From NCBI GenBank assembly GCA_030704615.1, contig CM060733.1, positions 69,378,001 through 69,442,000 on the forward strand: 64,000 nucleotides of DNA. The letters are read 5' to 3'. Shown piece after piece: positions 22,239 through 34,998 of this stretch (within the stretch, counting starts at the first letter, position 1; the number at the start of each line of letters is the position of its first letter). The position numbers and the translations under genes were made by a program. The DNA comes from Takakia lepidozioides (lineage: Eukaryota > Streptophyta > Takakiopsida > Takakiales > Takakiaceae). A model generated the notes under the pieces. The model was not told the DNA's origin, ran no database searches, and saw only the letters and a list, made by a program, of their open reading frames with translations.

Positions 22239-24855
22239 ATAGTCATGTAAGTTTTTTTGTACCTTTCTACAATCTTTCATTTTTTTCATGGATCCCAATT
22301 TGACTCAAGCTTAGAAGGATTTGAAGCTTCAATTATTTGAGCCCAGGGACAGCAGAGCTGTGTCTTACATGTGACCTGTGGAAAGCTGATCGAAAGACTC
22401 AAACGCAGTGTGCCCTGTCTCTCATTTACACTCAGCCATAGGCTTCTCTCTCTGCCCTAGCATTTTCTGTTGTTGAGGGATAGTTTGGAGCCTTTGAAGA
22501 GTTCACAGAGAGACAAAGAAAATGGATGAGATCTGGTGTGGTATTGCTCAAGAGCCCTCACCAAATGCGCCTAGTATATGCTACACTTTAATATCAACTC
22601 TCTCTGGCTCTTCCCCTGCACATAGATTTCTTTTCTCGTGGGTGTGAATGCATACCACCAGTTCTGAAAATAGAAGGATGGTTCTGTTGGTTACTGGGCA
22701 CTGTCGGAAGCCTTTGTTTTTCTTTATTTGTCACTTATAACACATTTGCTTAGCATATCAAATTTGTGTTCAAGTACCCAACTGTGATGTGCACATTTGA
22801 GCTGACAGTGGTTCAAATGTTAGGAGCATAATCAGTTTTTAGTGTCACCAGAAAATGTCGGTCAGACTCCCTTATACCTTCATGGAAGTGTTCCCCTGCT
22901 ATATTAGGTTCTCCAAGTTCAAGATCACATTTGTCTATGGGCTGCTCAATGTCAGGGTTGTATGCAGGCTCAAGATTGGCACCAAATCCAGAGGTGAGAT
23001 GAGATAAACATCCTAGCCCAGAGTTTGGTTGAAGCAGAATCTCCTGATGGACAGCAGACTGAGGTGGAGCTTTGCATTGATCAGGGTCAAATCTAGGGCT
23101 GGATTGAGTTTGAAGCTTGAATCCCATTGAGCTGAGGAATTCTGTTCAAGTGCAGCTTTGGACTCGTTTGATTTTGGAAACAGGGTTGAGTTGATTTTGA
23201 AGCACAGATTTTGCTTGAGAAGAAAAGTCATGTTCACATTTGGGGTCAGGCTCTGCTTTGATCTCAAAGACAGGGTCGAATTGAGTTTGAAGTGCGGATT
23301 TTATAAGTAGTGAAGACTCATGTTTAAGTGTAGTGCCAGATTCTGGCTTGAGCTCAAACACATGGTTGAATTAAGTTTGAAGCATACATTCCAATTGATC
23401 TGAATACTTTGTGCTTGACTAGAGTGTTAGGTGTGGAGTCATGCTCCAAAATAGGATTATAGAACCACAAGAAGTCATGAATCTTGGCATGTTAGCCAGA
23501 CCACCTGGATGTGGATGGGGCATGCCTTGCCAAGTGGGCTACCTGGGAATTGCAGTTGGAGCTGGCTCTTCACGCGGAGCGCCTAACAAACATGGAGCTG
23601 CACAAAAATATCACTAAACTACGAACTACCAGGGATATAGCATAGCACAAAGAAAATCTGATCTGATCTGATCTGATCTGATCTGAGCATCTGTGGTTAG
23701 CAAGACGTTAGGGCTGAGTAGAAGGTCATGAAGGTATCGGTTTACTCCTTGTTTTGGATTCTCAAAGCTACTTCAAATGATTTACTCATCGACTTTGCTT
23801 GCCCCTGCATTATTATGAGATGCAGTTTCAAATCACACTCAATGAAACACTATTTGCTCACCAAGAGATCTTTGGGGACACACAGACTGCAGTCAATAAG
23901 GAAGATGAAGGTGGTTGTTTGGGGTAACTGATGATGATGGGCATTCAGGTCTAAGTGCTGCAACTTGTGGCTGATGGCTGGTCGATTCCATGGGTATTAT
24001 CGTAGTCACTAACTTGGGGCATCTCCACTTTAGGTCAATCATCCTTGGTGCGGCTATACTCTCGGTAGATGGGCTGGTTGGTCTGCAACAATTAACTATG
24101 AACTGAAGCAAGGGAGACTGATCCATGGGGTATGTTTTGATTCCTTGAAGATGGGTTTCCATCTGGTGAGGCAGTTGTTCTTTTCATCCTTGATACTTAG
24201 TTGCTGCGGCAGCCTGTAGTGAAACTAATTTCCAGTTGACATTAGGGCACTTACTGCATTTGTTTTCAGTTTTAAACCATGAGTAGATAGTGGGAAAACT
24301 AACCTATAGTCTTGCTTCGGTGTCATATTTGGGTATGGCTTCAGATGTGGGGGTTCAGTTCATCTCGACCTCATGACCAGCTGCTCATGTAGATTGGGTG
24401 TCTTGGAATATTTAAACTCTGAAGTCTGCCAGCGTCATGAGGGAAGGCGCCATATACGGGATTGTGATGTTTCATTAGTATAAAGCCATTCGACAAGGCT
24501 GCTGTTCATGAATGGCTGATGGGGATCACGATTCAGTTGTTGGGAATAGGGTGAATATGGGTACAACCAGAGTGGTGTGGTAGGGTCATATTTGTTTCAG
24601 CCTCTCAGTCTCTTAGTTTCCATGTGCCTATCCCGCTGAGTCACCCTCAATCTCAGTTTTTCTAGAGAGAGAGTGGGAGCAGCAAGGGGAGGTGGGGGGG
24701 GCTTATATGTATATTTGCAAGTGCGTACTTCACGAAAAAGTGTGGTGGGAATTCGAGCCTCTCTCTTGCCATTGCCTATAGCTCCAGTGAGTGCCAAATT
24801 CAAGATAAGGCACACACAGGTAGAAACTAGAAAACACGATGTGTGGATGTAGTAG
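22239..24855. other. Long region without a recognised gene
   Basis: Mostly low-coding sequence. A small (TGATC)n microsatellite lies at about 23655-23690. Repeated TTTGAAG/GGGTTGA phrases at about 23090-23370 look like an old tandem duplication of about 110 bases. Confidence 0.45.
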
Positions 24856-24859
24856 AGAG

Positions 24860-24976
24860 ATTTTTTTTTTTAATTTAAAAAAAAAGTACTAGAATTGAGG
24901 GAGAGAGCGGGGAAGGGACTTCGACCCGTGTCCTATGAGGCCCCAATGGGCACTCCTAACCATTACACTACCCATG
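24860..24976 (-). mobile_element. tRNA-derived SINE
   Basis: On the minus strand, TAGTGTAATGG fits the pol III A box and GGGTCGAAGTCCC fits the B box, about 40 bases apart. They are followed by a non-tRNA tail ending in a T-run (pol III stop) and an A/T-rich end. The A-box to B-box spacing fits a tRNA head, but the 5' half does not fold as a complete tRNA. Confidence 0.55.
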
Positions 24977-25390
24977 TTTTTTCATGGACATTAGGTCATG
25001 TTTTGTATTTAAAGTTACTAGGGCTTCGTGTTGCTCCGCACTACTAGCGACGAATTCTGAGAACTATGTTCAATTTTTCACCAAAAAAGGTGGGGTGTTA
25101 CATACATACATCCCATATTTCATTGTTTTCCGGAAGAAGATCGGCAGAGTGTTGCCGAAGCTATCATATTATTTTTATTTTTCAAAGGAAAGAGGTTCGA
25201 AATCCTGCTGGTCCCTCCTCTTCGGGATCCCCAGAGTTTAGAAGCATAAAAAGGGGTGGGTCATCCCCAGAGTGTTACATACATACATCCTATGTTTCTT
25301 TGTTTTAAAAAAAAATGGTGGATTGTTGCGGAGGCTACCACATCTTGTTTAGCCATTCTGTCAAACGCTGAGAATGCATCCTTCATACCA

Positions 25391-26269
25391 TACTTACCTA
25401 GCTTATTAGGCCGCGACCTAATAATTAATAAAAATGGAATATTATTAGGCAGATTCGTTTTTATTATTTAGGCACCTCACCTAGGTAATTTCCAAACATT
25501 ACGCAAGTATTACAGTCGACCCTCGATAAATGTTACCTGCTTTTGTGTTATGTCACCCTTAATGTTATGAAATCTTTGCTCTGTAAAAATTTACACTTGA
25601 AAATGGCATAACTAGAGCGTTATTTGATATGTGTTATGAAAATATGGCTCTCCTCTCCATAGTTGTTAGATCTTATGATGAGCCTTAATATAGTTGGTTT
25701 GAGAAAACATTCATCCACTCTTATTAAGGATCTACGGTTCTTATCCAAAGGCACCACGTCCATAACAAAATAACATCACGAATAATTATTTTTAACCTCC
25801 CTCAAAAAGGTAATTTTCTTTTTAGAAAACATAATGGTTTTGAAAATAGATGTTACCTCAACAGTAGTTTTTGAGGGACGTCAAAAATAATTATTGAGGT
25901 AATATTTTTTAAGGATATCGAGGATGATGATGTTCCTAACCTTAACATTCTCTCAAATTTAGAAGATTCACATGAGATACGTGATGAGACTTATGAGGAA
26001 TTAGTTGCATCAATACAGGCCCTTTGGAAGTTGTGTGGACATGAAATTTTAAATTGTAGGCAATTTTTGCCATTTATTTGGACTTTAAACAATACAATTT
26101 AGGTTTTTTTCTACAAAATTGGACATTTTGGTATTTTTTCACAATTTTCAAGCAATTAGGCACTTCTGAGTAAATTTTTCCAAGTTTTAGGCACATTTTC
26201 CAAAAATGTTCTAAATTTAATTAGGCACTTGATTTTGAATTAATTATTGCCTAATAAGCTAGGTAAGTA
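25391..26269. mobile_element. DNA transposon with terminal inverted repeats, about 0.88 kb
   Basis: The ends are perfect inverted repeats of 21 bases (TACTTACCTAGC... at 25391 and ...GCTAGGTAAGTA at 26269), with weaker matching beyond. TA at each end would suit a TA target duplication. Inside are CAGTCGACCCTCGATAA at 25514, like a pogo/Tigger terminal repeat, and a stem at 25778-25806 / 25870-25893. A short frame on the plus strand near 25918-26045 (DIEDDDVPNLNIL) resembles a transposase tail. It is probably a non-autonomous relic with another relic nested inside. Confidence 0.55.
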
Positions 26270-26284
26270 CAGTACTCCCACATT

Positions 26285-26450
26285 TGGGCCTACCATCCCA
26301 CACAACTTGAGTAGTCTCTGGAATGATATCTCGGGCAATCCCAACTTGGGTGATGTCAGCATGGGTGATGTCAGCATCGACTTCTTTGCCCTTTCCAGGG
26401 CAACTTGGCTGGCACATGCATGAGAATACAAATGAACGGGAGGTTTTGAT
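26285..26450 (-). pseudogene. PPR gene fragment
   Basis: The minus-strand frame holds ACASQVALERAK and neighbouring scraps of an S/L pentatricopeptide motif. No intact motif remains. It probably belongs to the same old insertion as the larger fragment at 27.2-27.6 kb. Confidence 0.5.
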
Positions 26451-27164
26451 ACAACTGACAGATTTGTATTATGAATGTTCTTTATATGATATTTTTAAAT
26501 TTTCAATTGGTTTCGACCATGGAGCCTGGCCAATGATAGAGACACTCTACTTGAAAAAATGCTATAATCTTGCTTGCTGCATGATTGAACCTTCCTACTG
26601 CACAAAGCACTCTGCGTTTGACCTACCTGGAGACTAAATGCTAATCTTGAACCACAGGTGACTGCATAATGACCCTGTCTGCAGCAAATTAGCATTGGAA
26701 ACCAATTAGACTCAAGTCTGGACACCTTGCATACACTTGGGAGGCACTAACATTTCTCACATGACTGCAGGAGAGAAAAAAAATAGATTGAACAACTCGA
26801 AAACCCTAAAGTAGGTCAACTACGTCAACCCCTACCGACAAAGGGCTGAAAGGCCAGATGACAGGCGATTCTCCAAGGCATTGTTCAATGCAGGGGCCCA
26901 CATCTGCCCTCAACAATTAGTGTGAGTTGTGGGCAAACCCATGGACCACCATCACTTACCCTAATTCTGTCTGCAAGATTCTATGTGGCTAGCACCATTG
27001 TGGAATCATGCAGGTGACTTAGGCATAAGCTCAGTCGACAACGCTGCTAGAGAGAGCCCCGACATGATCATATGACAAGAATCAACTTGCTTATCCTACA
27101 AGCAGTTGACTGCTTGACACTGCAGCCTCAAACCCCCCGGCATTGTCATGGAACAGCGTCTAAT

Positions 27165-27590
27165 TGGCATCTACTGGTCGAAGAGAATGACACTGGCCTT
27201 GAGAACACAAATGAACGTAACCTTGTTGGGTGTCACCCCTTCCTGTATCATTTGCTCATAGATATCTAAAGCCTCCACACCAAACCCATGCTGAGCATAT
27301 CCTGCGATCGACATTGCGCTGGGATTGCGCTCCATGATACCACATCTTGCTCAGCCATGTTGTCAAACACTTCCCGTGCATCCTTTAAGCTGCCGCATTT
27401 GGCATACATGTTAAAAAGTGCATTTTCTAAAGATATGAGGCAACTCCATCTTTGATGATGTCAGCATGGACCTCCTCTAGGGCTGTTATGCTGGCACATG
27501 CATTGAGAATGGAAATGAAAGTGACCTTGCTGGGCGTTATGCCTTCCGGTATCATCATCTGCGGAGCAATATAGATATTGCATGGACTTC
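27165..27590 (-). pseudogene. PPR gene fragment (two to three motifs)
   Basis: On the minus strand, TFISILNACASITALEEVH is followed by [47 protein letters not shown] and GVTPNKVTFICVL. This is the P-L-S motif order of plant PPR proteins. At least two frameshifts break it (near 27425 and 27320). Confidence 0.75.
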
Positions 27591-27599
27591 TATGGAAAT

Positions 27600-30050
27600 G
27601 AGCAACAGTAGTGGAGTCTGTATAGGAAAATGGACATATGTGGAGCTATACAGATGCTGCAGGGATTTTCGTGGACCTAGGACAGATAGAAAGACATTAC
27701 ACATGGACGTACATGGACTTATGGAACATTAAGGAAGCGTCCAACAAAGTAATGGGAAAAGAAGGAGCCACTCATGAAAATGTTGGAGTGTGGGGTGCAG
27801 AAAGTACCCCAAGTGGAATAACATTGAGACAACAGCTTCTGGGGGAGTTTATAAGAATTGACAATGTTCTATGGATCATCGTGGACCATTGGGGCAAATC
27901 AGAAGACACAAGATGCCCTAACTATGTGGAAGAGGCTGAAGCAAGACTTTCTTGAAATGCATGGAAGAAAACAATGTACATTATAAAGCCTAAACAGTAG
28001 AAAACTAAGAAGGCAAATGGACTAAGTTTAAGGGAAAAAGATGGCTTGCCTTTCGGTGGAAGGTTCAGTCTATGATGCTTATGGACACCTTCACGTTCCC
28101 AAACCCTACCAACATCCACTGCTTCAGAAGCTGTTGTTGATGGGTTTTTTAAGCCAACACCTGACCACCAATCCGTATGCATCTCTTGCTTGCACTATAG
28201 TGTGAAAAAAAAGGGGCATAAATCCCCTTCTGTGTAATTCTAACTTTGCTTCGTCCAATAAAGAAAACAACCTAGTAATCTACCAACGGCACACGGTTAT
28301 GGATTTCCTTCCTATTGTTCATGATCAGAGTTCATAAATCCTCATCCATGCCGCAGCGGAAGAGAAAACATGGATGGGGATTTGAATCCTTCTTGTTCAT
28401 GATTTGCACAATTTTTATACAATTGTTCAGTGATACAACCAGCCCTATGACGGAGCTAATGGCAGCCTATGTGGACATCACCCTTGAGCAATACATGTCG
28501 AAAACCCTTTGTAATGAGATCACTGATAAAAGGAAGACAACTCAGATCTGCCATGAATTACAAGCCTAGTGATTCTCTGCAAATGTCATGGTTTTTCCTC
28601 TATCTCCCAGTTGACCATCCATCATTACCCCATTTACTGAGCAGCTCTCTCCCTTCCCAAACCTTTTCTCTCTCCTTTCTTCTGTAAAAATCCCTATTTC
28701 ATTTTCTTCCAACCAGGACCCTATCTACATGCAATGCAAACACATTCAGCCATGTATCCGTTCTTGGAATTAACCCTTGGTCCCACAAGACATAATCAGC
28801 TCCTTCATCAGTCTTTCTCTCACCCAAACAGACCCTTCCCACTGTTTGCCTCTAGAGACAACCCAGTTTGTCAGTCCGTTCCCAACCCTTCTATAAATCT
28901 GCATCTACACACCCCAACAGCTTACTTTTGCACTTTTAGATTTGAACCAACAAAGTCAGCAAACATTCTGTCATTGTGGGTGAACTACATCTGCCCTCAA
29001 TCAGCACTCCCATAGATATGTGCATCAAATCCATTCATCTCCACCATCTCCTGGTTTGAAGTCCAGAGTCCCCATTCCATTTTTCAAAAAAAAAATTTGT
29101 CCTCATCACTCTCTCAATTTTAGAGTGTCTCCACCCAAAATTTTACAGCAACTATTCCTAAGTGAAAAAGAAGCCTGGTATCCACGAACTTAGCTGTATA
29201 ATACTCCAGGTGAAGCGGTGGGTTTGCCTGCCCGAAATGGCACCTCACCATCTCTGTCAATAGCTACCCTAACTCTTCTTGTCGTCTGAATGCAACGGTG
29301 TTAAAAAAAACAAAGATCTATGCACGTCGAGAACCTGTCATCGCTCCGCCACTCCATCTTTCAGATATTCAACAATTCAAGCATTCATTAAGTCATGACG
29401 GCTCTGCTTTAGCCTATGGCAGCACCCCTGTCGCTTGCCAACTAACTACCCTATCCCACCATCTCTGTGAATCTACCCTAAGATCTGATATGATCTTATA
29501 ACAAGAAGACAGTAATCATCTGAAAGCTTCCTGCTCTGTACGTTCCACTCTTTACCTCCTTATTGACAGATAACCTGAGTCACCGTCCACAAGCCAATGC
29601 CCTCATTCTGGCGGTTGCACAAGTCAACATGCGGCTAAGTCAATAATCCCATCTCTGCCCGTCATCTGGCAGCAATTGCTTCTCCCACAAGTGCAGCTTT
29701 CAAGAATCGCACATCAATGCAATGGCGGCAGTATCAGTTTGCACACCCTACCTCTTTGGCAGATTGCTCGTTATGTCGAGCTGCTCCTTCACCCTAACTC
29801 ACCATTGATTGTGCCAGCAACCCCACCTTCCTGTTCCCTGGCAGCAGGCCGTTTCCCTTGCAAGCTCATCCTCCCATGATCGTGTTCATGAAGGTAATGG
29901 CGGCTCTGGCGGTTGCACCTGGCTTGAGCACAAATCTCCAAGATGTTCCCTGCACGATCATCCTCCAGCAAGCCCTAAGCTACCCAATCACCATAGTAGT
30001 GATGGCACCGCCTCATTAACTGACTGCTCCATCGCATGCCACACCGATCT
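27600..30050. other. Long region without a recognised gene
   Basis: No protein family or RNA gene is recognised. A T-rich pyrimidine stretch lies near 28600-28700 and short A-runs occur. The sequence has the look of old, eroded repeats. Confidence 0.4.
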
Positions 30051-30059
30051 CCCTGTAAG

Positions 30060-30610
30060 CATCTCATGTCCATGGTTGCATCGTCAAAGCTGGAATTGTG
30101 GCAGATGTCATTCTGAACAATACCCTTGTGGATAGGGAGTGTTCAACAATATGGCTGAGCAAAATGTGGTGTCGTGGAACGTGCTGATCGCAGGACATGC
30201 ACAATAGGGGCGGGGATTGCAGGTTTTGGAGACCTATGAGCAAATGGTTTGGGAAGGGGTGAAGTCCGACCACAAATTACGTTTGTTTGTGTTTGTAGTG
30301 CATGTGCGAGCCTACTAGAGAAGGGCAAAGAGATCCATGGCTGCATCGTCAAAGCTGGAATTGTGGAAGATTTCATTCTGAACAATACTCTTGTGGAGAT
30401 GTATGCCAAGCTCAAAGAGGAATTGGAGACATATGAGCAAATGTTGCGGGAAGGAGTGCAGCCTAGCCGGGTCGAGGCCAAGAGGGCAAAGAGGTCCATG
30501 GTGACATCGTCAAAGCAGGAATTGTACCATATGTCATTCTGAAGAGTACCCTTTGTGTTTGCAATGCGCATTGTATGTGCAAGCTTGGCACCCTAGAAAA
30601 GGACAATTAT
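30060..30610 (+). pseudogene. PPR gene fragments, degenerate tandem copies
   Basis: Plus-strand pieces read VHGCIVKAGIVADVILNNTL, MAEQNVVSWNVLIAGHAQ, then KGKEIHGCIVKAGIVEDF, NNTLVEMYAK and again VHGDIVKAGIVPYV. The same motif is repeated about every 250 bases with frame breaks, indicating duplication of PPR motifs followed by decay. Confidence 0.68.
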
Positions 30611-30829
30611 AAGGTCCATGGTGACATTATAAATGGGTGTTTGCTGAGATCATGAGATCGGGTCTTTGCTCTTGTCATAGATTGAAAACAAGTCTAGGGT
30701 AGTTTATGTCTAACCTCATTTTCAAGGACAGTCTTTGGGCACAAAACCCCTACAAGTTTTGGACACAACCCCCTCTAGGTCTACTCCCATTACAAGGATC
30801 AGAAATGCTTGGGGGCTTACATGCATGGA

Positions 30830-30965
30830 GCTGCGATGCTTAGACATCGGGCAATTACATTCTCCTTTGCTCTTTGCATCTGTTTACTGGTTCATGGTGA
30901 CATAGTCAAAGCTGGAAATGTACTAGATGTCAGCCTGAACACTGCCCTGAAGCCTAACATGGGGT
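30830..30965 (+). pseudogene. PPR gene fragment
   Basis: ITFSFALCICLLVHGDIVKAG and VSLNTAL match the conserved half of the PPR motif seen at 30.1-30.6 kb. It is a short remnant. Confidence 0.5.
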
Positions 30966-30984
30966 TATTGCCAATGTGGCAGCA

Positions 30985-31945
30985 GGAATTATCCAAAAAC
31001 AGATAACGTAGATGTGGAGAAGCTCATTGGTGAATCTATGGTGGTTTTGTAGTGATTTTGACATGTTACTCTGACCCCAGTCAATGGTGGGACAATCGAG
31101 GCAAGAAGGTGAATGTTTGTTGGATTATAGAGAATAGCAGATGCAATTGAGCGTAGGAACTAGTGTAATAAGTTGAGTTGGGTGCTTCCTAGAACAAGTC
31201 TAGGCTGTCATCGTCAACTGCTAGCAACAAGGCAAGGTTGTATGCATGATTCGTGCGAGGCATGGATAGCTGAAGGAGCAAGGATAGAGTGTGGGTGCAG
31301 ATTCACCCAAGAGGGCCGGACTTCAAGCTCCAGATTAACTATGAAGCTACAAGAAACCTGCATGGGTAGATGGTCAACTGGCAGCAACGGCACAATTGAT
31401 AAAATCAGACATTGTTAATGAAGGCATCTTCTTCAGCACATTTCACCCTGTTTTTCCCTCTTATCAGAATCGGCCCGAAATTTCCATGTTGAATTCTGCA
31501 AGTTAGCTGGTTGAGTGAATCTAGTTTGGAGTGACTTTGACATGATACTCCTATGTGACAACAGGAAAGTATCAAAAAACAAGTAACAGACATGAGGAGA
31601 AGCTGTGGAATGAATACTTTTCTGCCCCCAGTCAATGATGGGACAACCGAGGCAAAAAGGTGAATGCCTGCTACATCTCAGAGAGTAGCAGACGCAATTG
31701 TGCATAGGAACTAGTGTGATAAGCTGAGTTGGGTGTTTCCTAGAACAAATGTAGGTTGTCATTGTCAACTACTAGCAACAAGGCAAGGATGAATGCATGA
31801 TTTGTGCAAGGGCATGGATAGCTAAAGGAGCAGGGATAGAGTGTGGTCCAGATTCATCCTAGAGGGCCAAATTTCAAACACAAGATTACCTATGATTCCC
31901 TGTGGATCAATAACTACAAGAAACCTCCATGGGTAGATGGTCTAT
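30985..31945. repeat. Diverged direct duplication, two copies of about 380 bases
   Basis: The segment 30985-31380 matches 31540-31945 over many phrases, including GGAACTAGTGT, GAGTTGGGTG, CTAGCAACAAGGCAAGG and GAAACCTSCATGGGTAGATGG. About 160 bases separate the copies. No gene is recognised in either. Confidence 0.65.
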
Positions 31946-31949
31946 TCCG

Positions 31950-32830
31950 TGGAACTCACTGAAGTCTTGCATTATGAGGATCAGAACTGCTTTGCAGCTT
32001 ACTTGCACGAGGCCTTGACCCTTAGGCAATCCCCAGAGCAGCAGTAGCTTTTGGGCTGCTTTTTTACTTTGTGTTTTTCATTTTGTCCCATAAGCTCTTT
32101 GAGCTTTCCGCAGATGTAATAAAGTTCCATTTTGTTTCATTTCATTCATTTTCATTTCATTTTGTTTCATGGCATGTCTTTCATCGTTTGTGCATTTCTA
32201 ATGCATGATTAGTTCTCATGTATGGCATTACATGCGTATGTACTAGTCGACTCACTACAAACACCAAAACTCCAAAGCATGAATCACTATGAATGATTGT
32301 TCAAGTAATTTCGAGCACTTCATTTAAAGTAGTAAAGCAGTGGTTGCGCCAACTTCCACAGTCGCAATTGCCACTGGGCATGTAGCACTGCAAGTTATGT
32401 GGTCTACTACCACGTGGCAGCTGCTCGTCGTGGCGCCGCCACGTCGGCGTCCACATCGTCGTCCATGTGTCACCGCGCTCCGGTGAGTCGGTCCACTCAT
32501 CCGGAGGGAAAAGTCAAAGTCAGCCCAAAAGGTCAGACACACGGGCGGCCCGCCTGGTTACACCACGTGGTTCTTCAACATTTATCGCATTAATCGCTGA
32601 GCAGTTGTTCGCGCGTCTGCGTCCTTTACCACTCCAATCATTGGATGTCCAACCCAATTACCACGTCTGTTATAACTAGTCGTTTGTAACTTCCAGTTGA
32701 TCCCATTTTTTTGACTTTTACGACTCAAAATGAGTCGTTACCCCAGTGGTAAATGACACGAATGCTTCTAGTGTTTGGACTGTGAGTCGTCCTGCAAAGT
32801 GTCCTCCGCACATGCTGTCGTGAGCTGACT
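31950..32830. other. Spacer up to the Ty3/gypsy truncation point
   Basis: A T/A-rich tract with repeated TTTCATT near 32130-32170 follows GTAATAAAGTTCC, which could be the 3' end of a non-LTR element. A GC-rich CGTCGTGGCGCCGCCACG stretch lies near 32428. No gene is recognised. Confidence 0.35.
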
Positions 32831-32837
32831 CTAAAAT

Positions 32838-33098
32838 CTAGGGAACCTCCTGTGGAGTGACGCATCGCCTCAAGAGTCCATCCAACCCCCTCCTGTAAAG
32901 TTGCCCTCCCACAACGGCAAACTTCATACTGCGCAATCGAAGTCGTCTTCGTGCGTGTCGATCCATTCCTGGTGGAAATTCCAGGGTGCTAAGATACTGA
33001 GCAATGTGCTCGTACCAAGGAGGAACCGTCTCAATCAAGAATAAGAAGACATCCGAAAAATCATCGTCAATAGGCTCGCCCCCCATCTTCTCTGACAA
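32838..33098 (-). pseudogene. Linker before the integrase, truncated
   Basis: The residues HARRRLRLRSMKFAVVGGQLYRRGLDGLLRRCV match the stretch that normally lies just before the integrase HHCC finger. The frame ends at 32838 and no HHCC finger or DDE core follows. Confidence 0.65.
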
Positions 33099-33209
33099 TC
33101 GCGAGAGATGGTCGGCCTGGGCGTTAAGCCTTTCCGGTTTGTAAACTACCTTGTAGTCAAATTCCTGAAGTAAAATGACCCATCTTGCTATTCTCCTTGT
33201 CAGGTCAGG

Positions 33210-33569
33210 TTAGTTGATCAATCGCAATGCCATGTGATCAACAAAAAATGTAAATGGGGTCTCCAATAAATAATGCCGATATTTTTTTACGGCAAAAATC
33301 ATTCCCAGAGCCTCTTGCTCCGTGGTGTTGTACCTAGTCTCAGCGAATGTCAGCTGTCGACTGGCAAAATATATCGGATGATCTTGGCCATCAGCGTCTG
33401 GTTGGCAAAGGGCACATCCTACTGCCACCGCTGAAGCATCAACATAAACATGAAAAGGCGTGTTCCAATCCGGAGCTGCCAAGACTGGTGCAGACACCAA
33501 CTGTTCCCTGAGCATTTCAAAAGACTCCTGACACCCTGCATCCCAGGAGAATACCTGGTTCTTTTTCAA
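33210..33569 (-). CDS. RNase H region of the Ty3/gypsy element
   Basis: The frame holds FHVYVDASAVAVGCALCQ, HPIYFASRQLTFAETRYNTTEQEAL and FFVDHMALRLIN, the usual D-E-D RNase H landmarks that degrade the RNA strand during reverse transcription. It follows the RT frame after a short break near 33580. Confidence 0.85.
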   Translation of the reverse strand: MKKNQVFSWDAGCQESFEMLREQLVSAPVLAAPDWNTPFHVYVDASAVAVGCALCQPDADGQDHPIYFASRQLTFAETRYNTTEQEALGMIFAVKKYRHYLLETPFTFFVDHMALRLIN

Positions 33570-33590
33570 TAGTCGAGTCAGAGGTAATGC

Positions 33591-34998
33591 CTATGCTGCA
33601 TACTTGTCCATAAATTTCCTATACCACCCTGTGTGGCCAAGGAATCCCTTCACTTTGGACGACGTCTCTGGTGCGGGAAGTTCGACGATGGCACTTACTT
33701 TTGTTGGGTCTGTCGCCACACCGTCTCTGGATACTATGTGTCCCAATAGCAGTCCATGTGTGACTGCAAATACGCACTTCATTGGATTGAGAGATATCTC
33801 ATTTTCTCTGCACCGGATGAAGCATTCTTGTAGTGCCACAACGTGATCCTTCGCATCCCTGTTGCAACAAAAGTCATCTAAGAAAATGACTAGATTCTTT
33901 CTCACAATGGAGAAAGCATACGTCATGACCCTCTGAAATGTCAGGGGTGTACAAGCCAAGGGGCATCCTTGTGTAGGAAAATGTTCCCCAGGGTGAGGTG
34001 AATGTGGTCTTCAGCACATCCTTCGGGTCGATCAACACTTGATTGTTGCCCGAGAATCCATCCATGAAAGAATAGAGTTCCTTCCATGTTACTTCTTCCA
34101 CTAATGTGTCTATAAACGGCAAGGGAAAATGATCCTTATGCGTTACCTTGTTAAGGGGGCAGAAGTCCACGCATACCCTTAATCCTCCGTTCTTTTTCCG
34201 ATCGATCACCATGGGGGACACCCAGACTGATGTCTCCACTGGAAAGATAAACTCAGCGGCTAGCAGTTTTTCGAATTCTGCTTTGATGAGAAGAGCCAGA
34301 TTGGGATTCACCCTCCTTTCTCGCTGCCGTCGTGGTGTAGCTCCCGGAATCAGGGGAATAGAGTGCGTGGCCACATAAGAGGGCACCCCTTTCAACTTGG
34401 TGTAGGACCACGCGAAGATGTCTCTAAATTCTTTGAACAAGGCCTGGTACTCTGCCACCTGTTCTACTGTCAAATGGGATCCAACCTTCACCATCTTGGG
34501 TGATTCTTCTCCTACCGCCATATCGACCAATTGCATTGTTGGCTCGGCTGTGAAGGTTGATCCTGGTTCAAACCTTGATCTGTTTGACCCTTGTTGTAAA
34601 TATGGAATGTAGGGGGCACTATGTTTCATCACATCCCTTTCTAGGTCGGCCTCCCCTACAATTCTCATTTCAATGATCTTGCCGTTCTCCTCCTGAGGAA
34701 TCTCCGGTTCCTGCAGACCAACCTGTTCGGCGGATATCGAAAAGAGCTCGGTTAGTGATTCGAACTCTGGAAGTGCCTCGGTTGATACCGAGTGTACCAT
34801 CACCTCCTTGCCTTGGTTTTCTCCGAACAACCAGGCGATGCAGTCTGCATCAGGCTTGCATTCATATAAACCCGAACCTAGGGACTTGACGGCGTCCTCT
34901 AGTCCTACCTTCCCTCGCTTAACCTCCCTGCGAGGCACGGTGCTGGTTGCTAATACTCGGTGGGCATGTGACGTTGGATGGATCTCTCTATCTGTCAC
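33591..34998 (-). pseudogene. Reverse transcriptase of the Ty3/gypsy element
   Basis: Typical RT blocks: EFEKLLAAEFIFPVETSVWV, SPMVIDRKKNGGLRVCVDF, KVTHKDHFPLPFIDTL, FMDGFSGNNQV, TTFTSPWGTFSYTRMPLGL and LVIFLDDF, which holds the catalytic Asp pair (FLDD). A frameshift between the MPLGL and FQRVMTYAF blocks (near 33960) separates the first part (374 residues) from the last. Confidence 0.88.

Noticed and set aside
24908-24976. A functional tRNA gene
   Set aside because: The A and B boxes are present, but the acceptor stem and anticodon arm are not convincing and a long A/T tail follows, so a SINE fits better.
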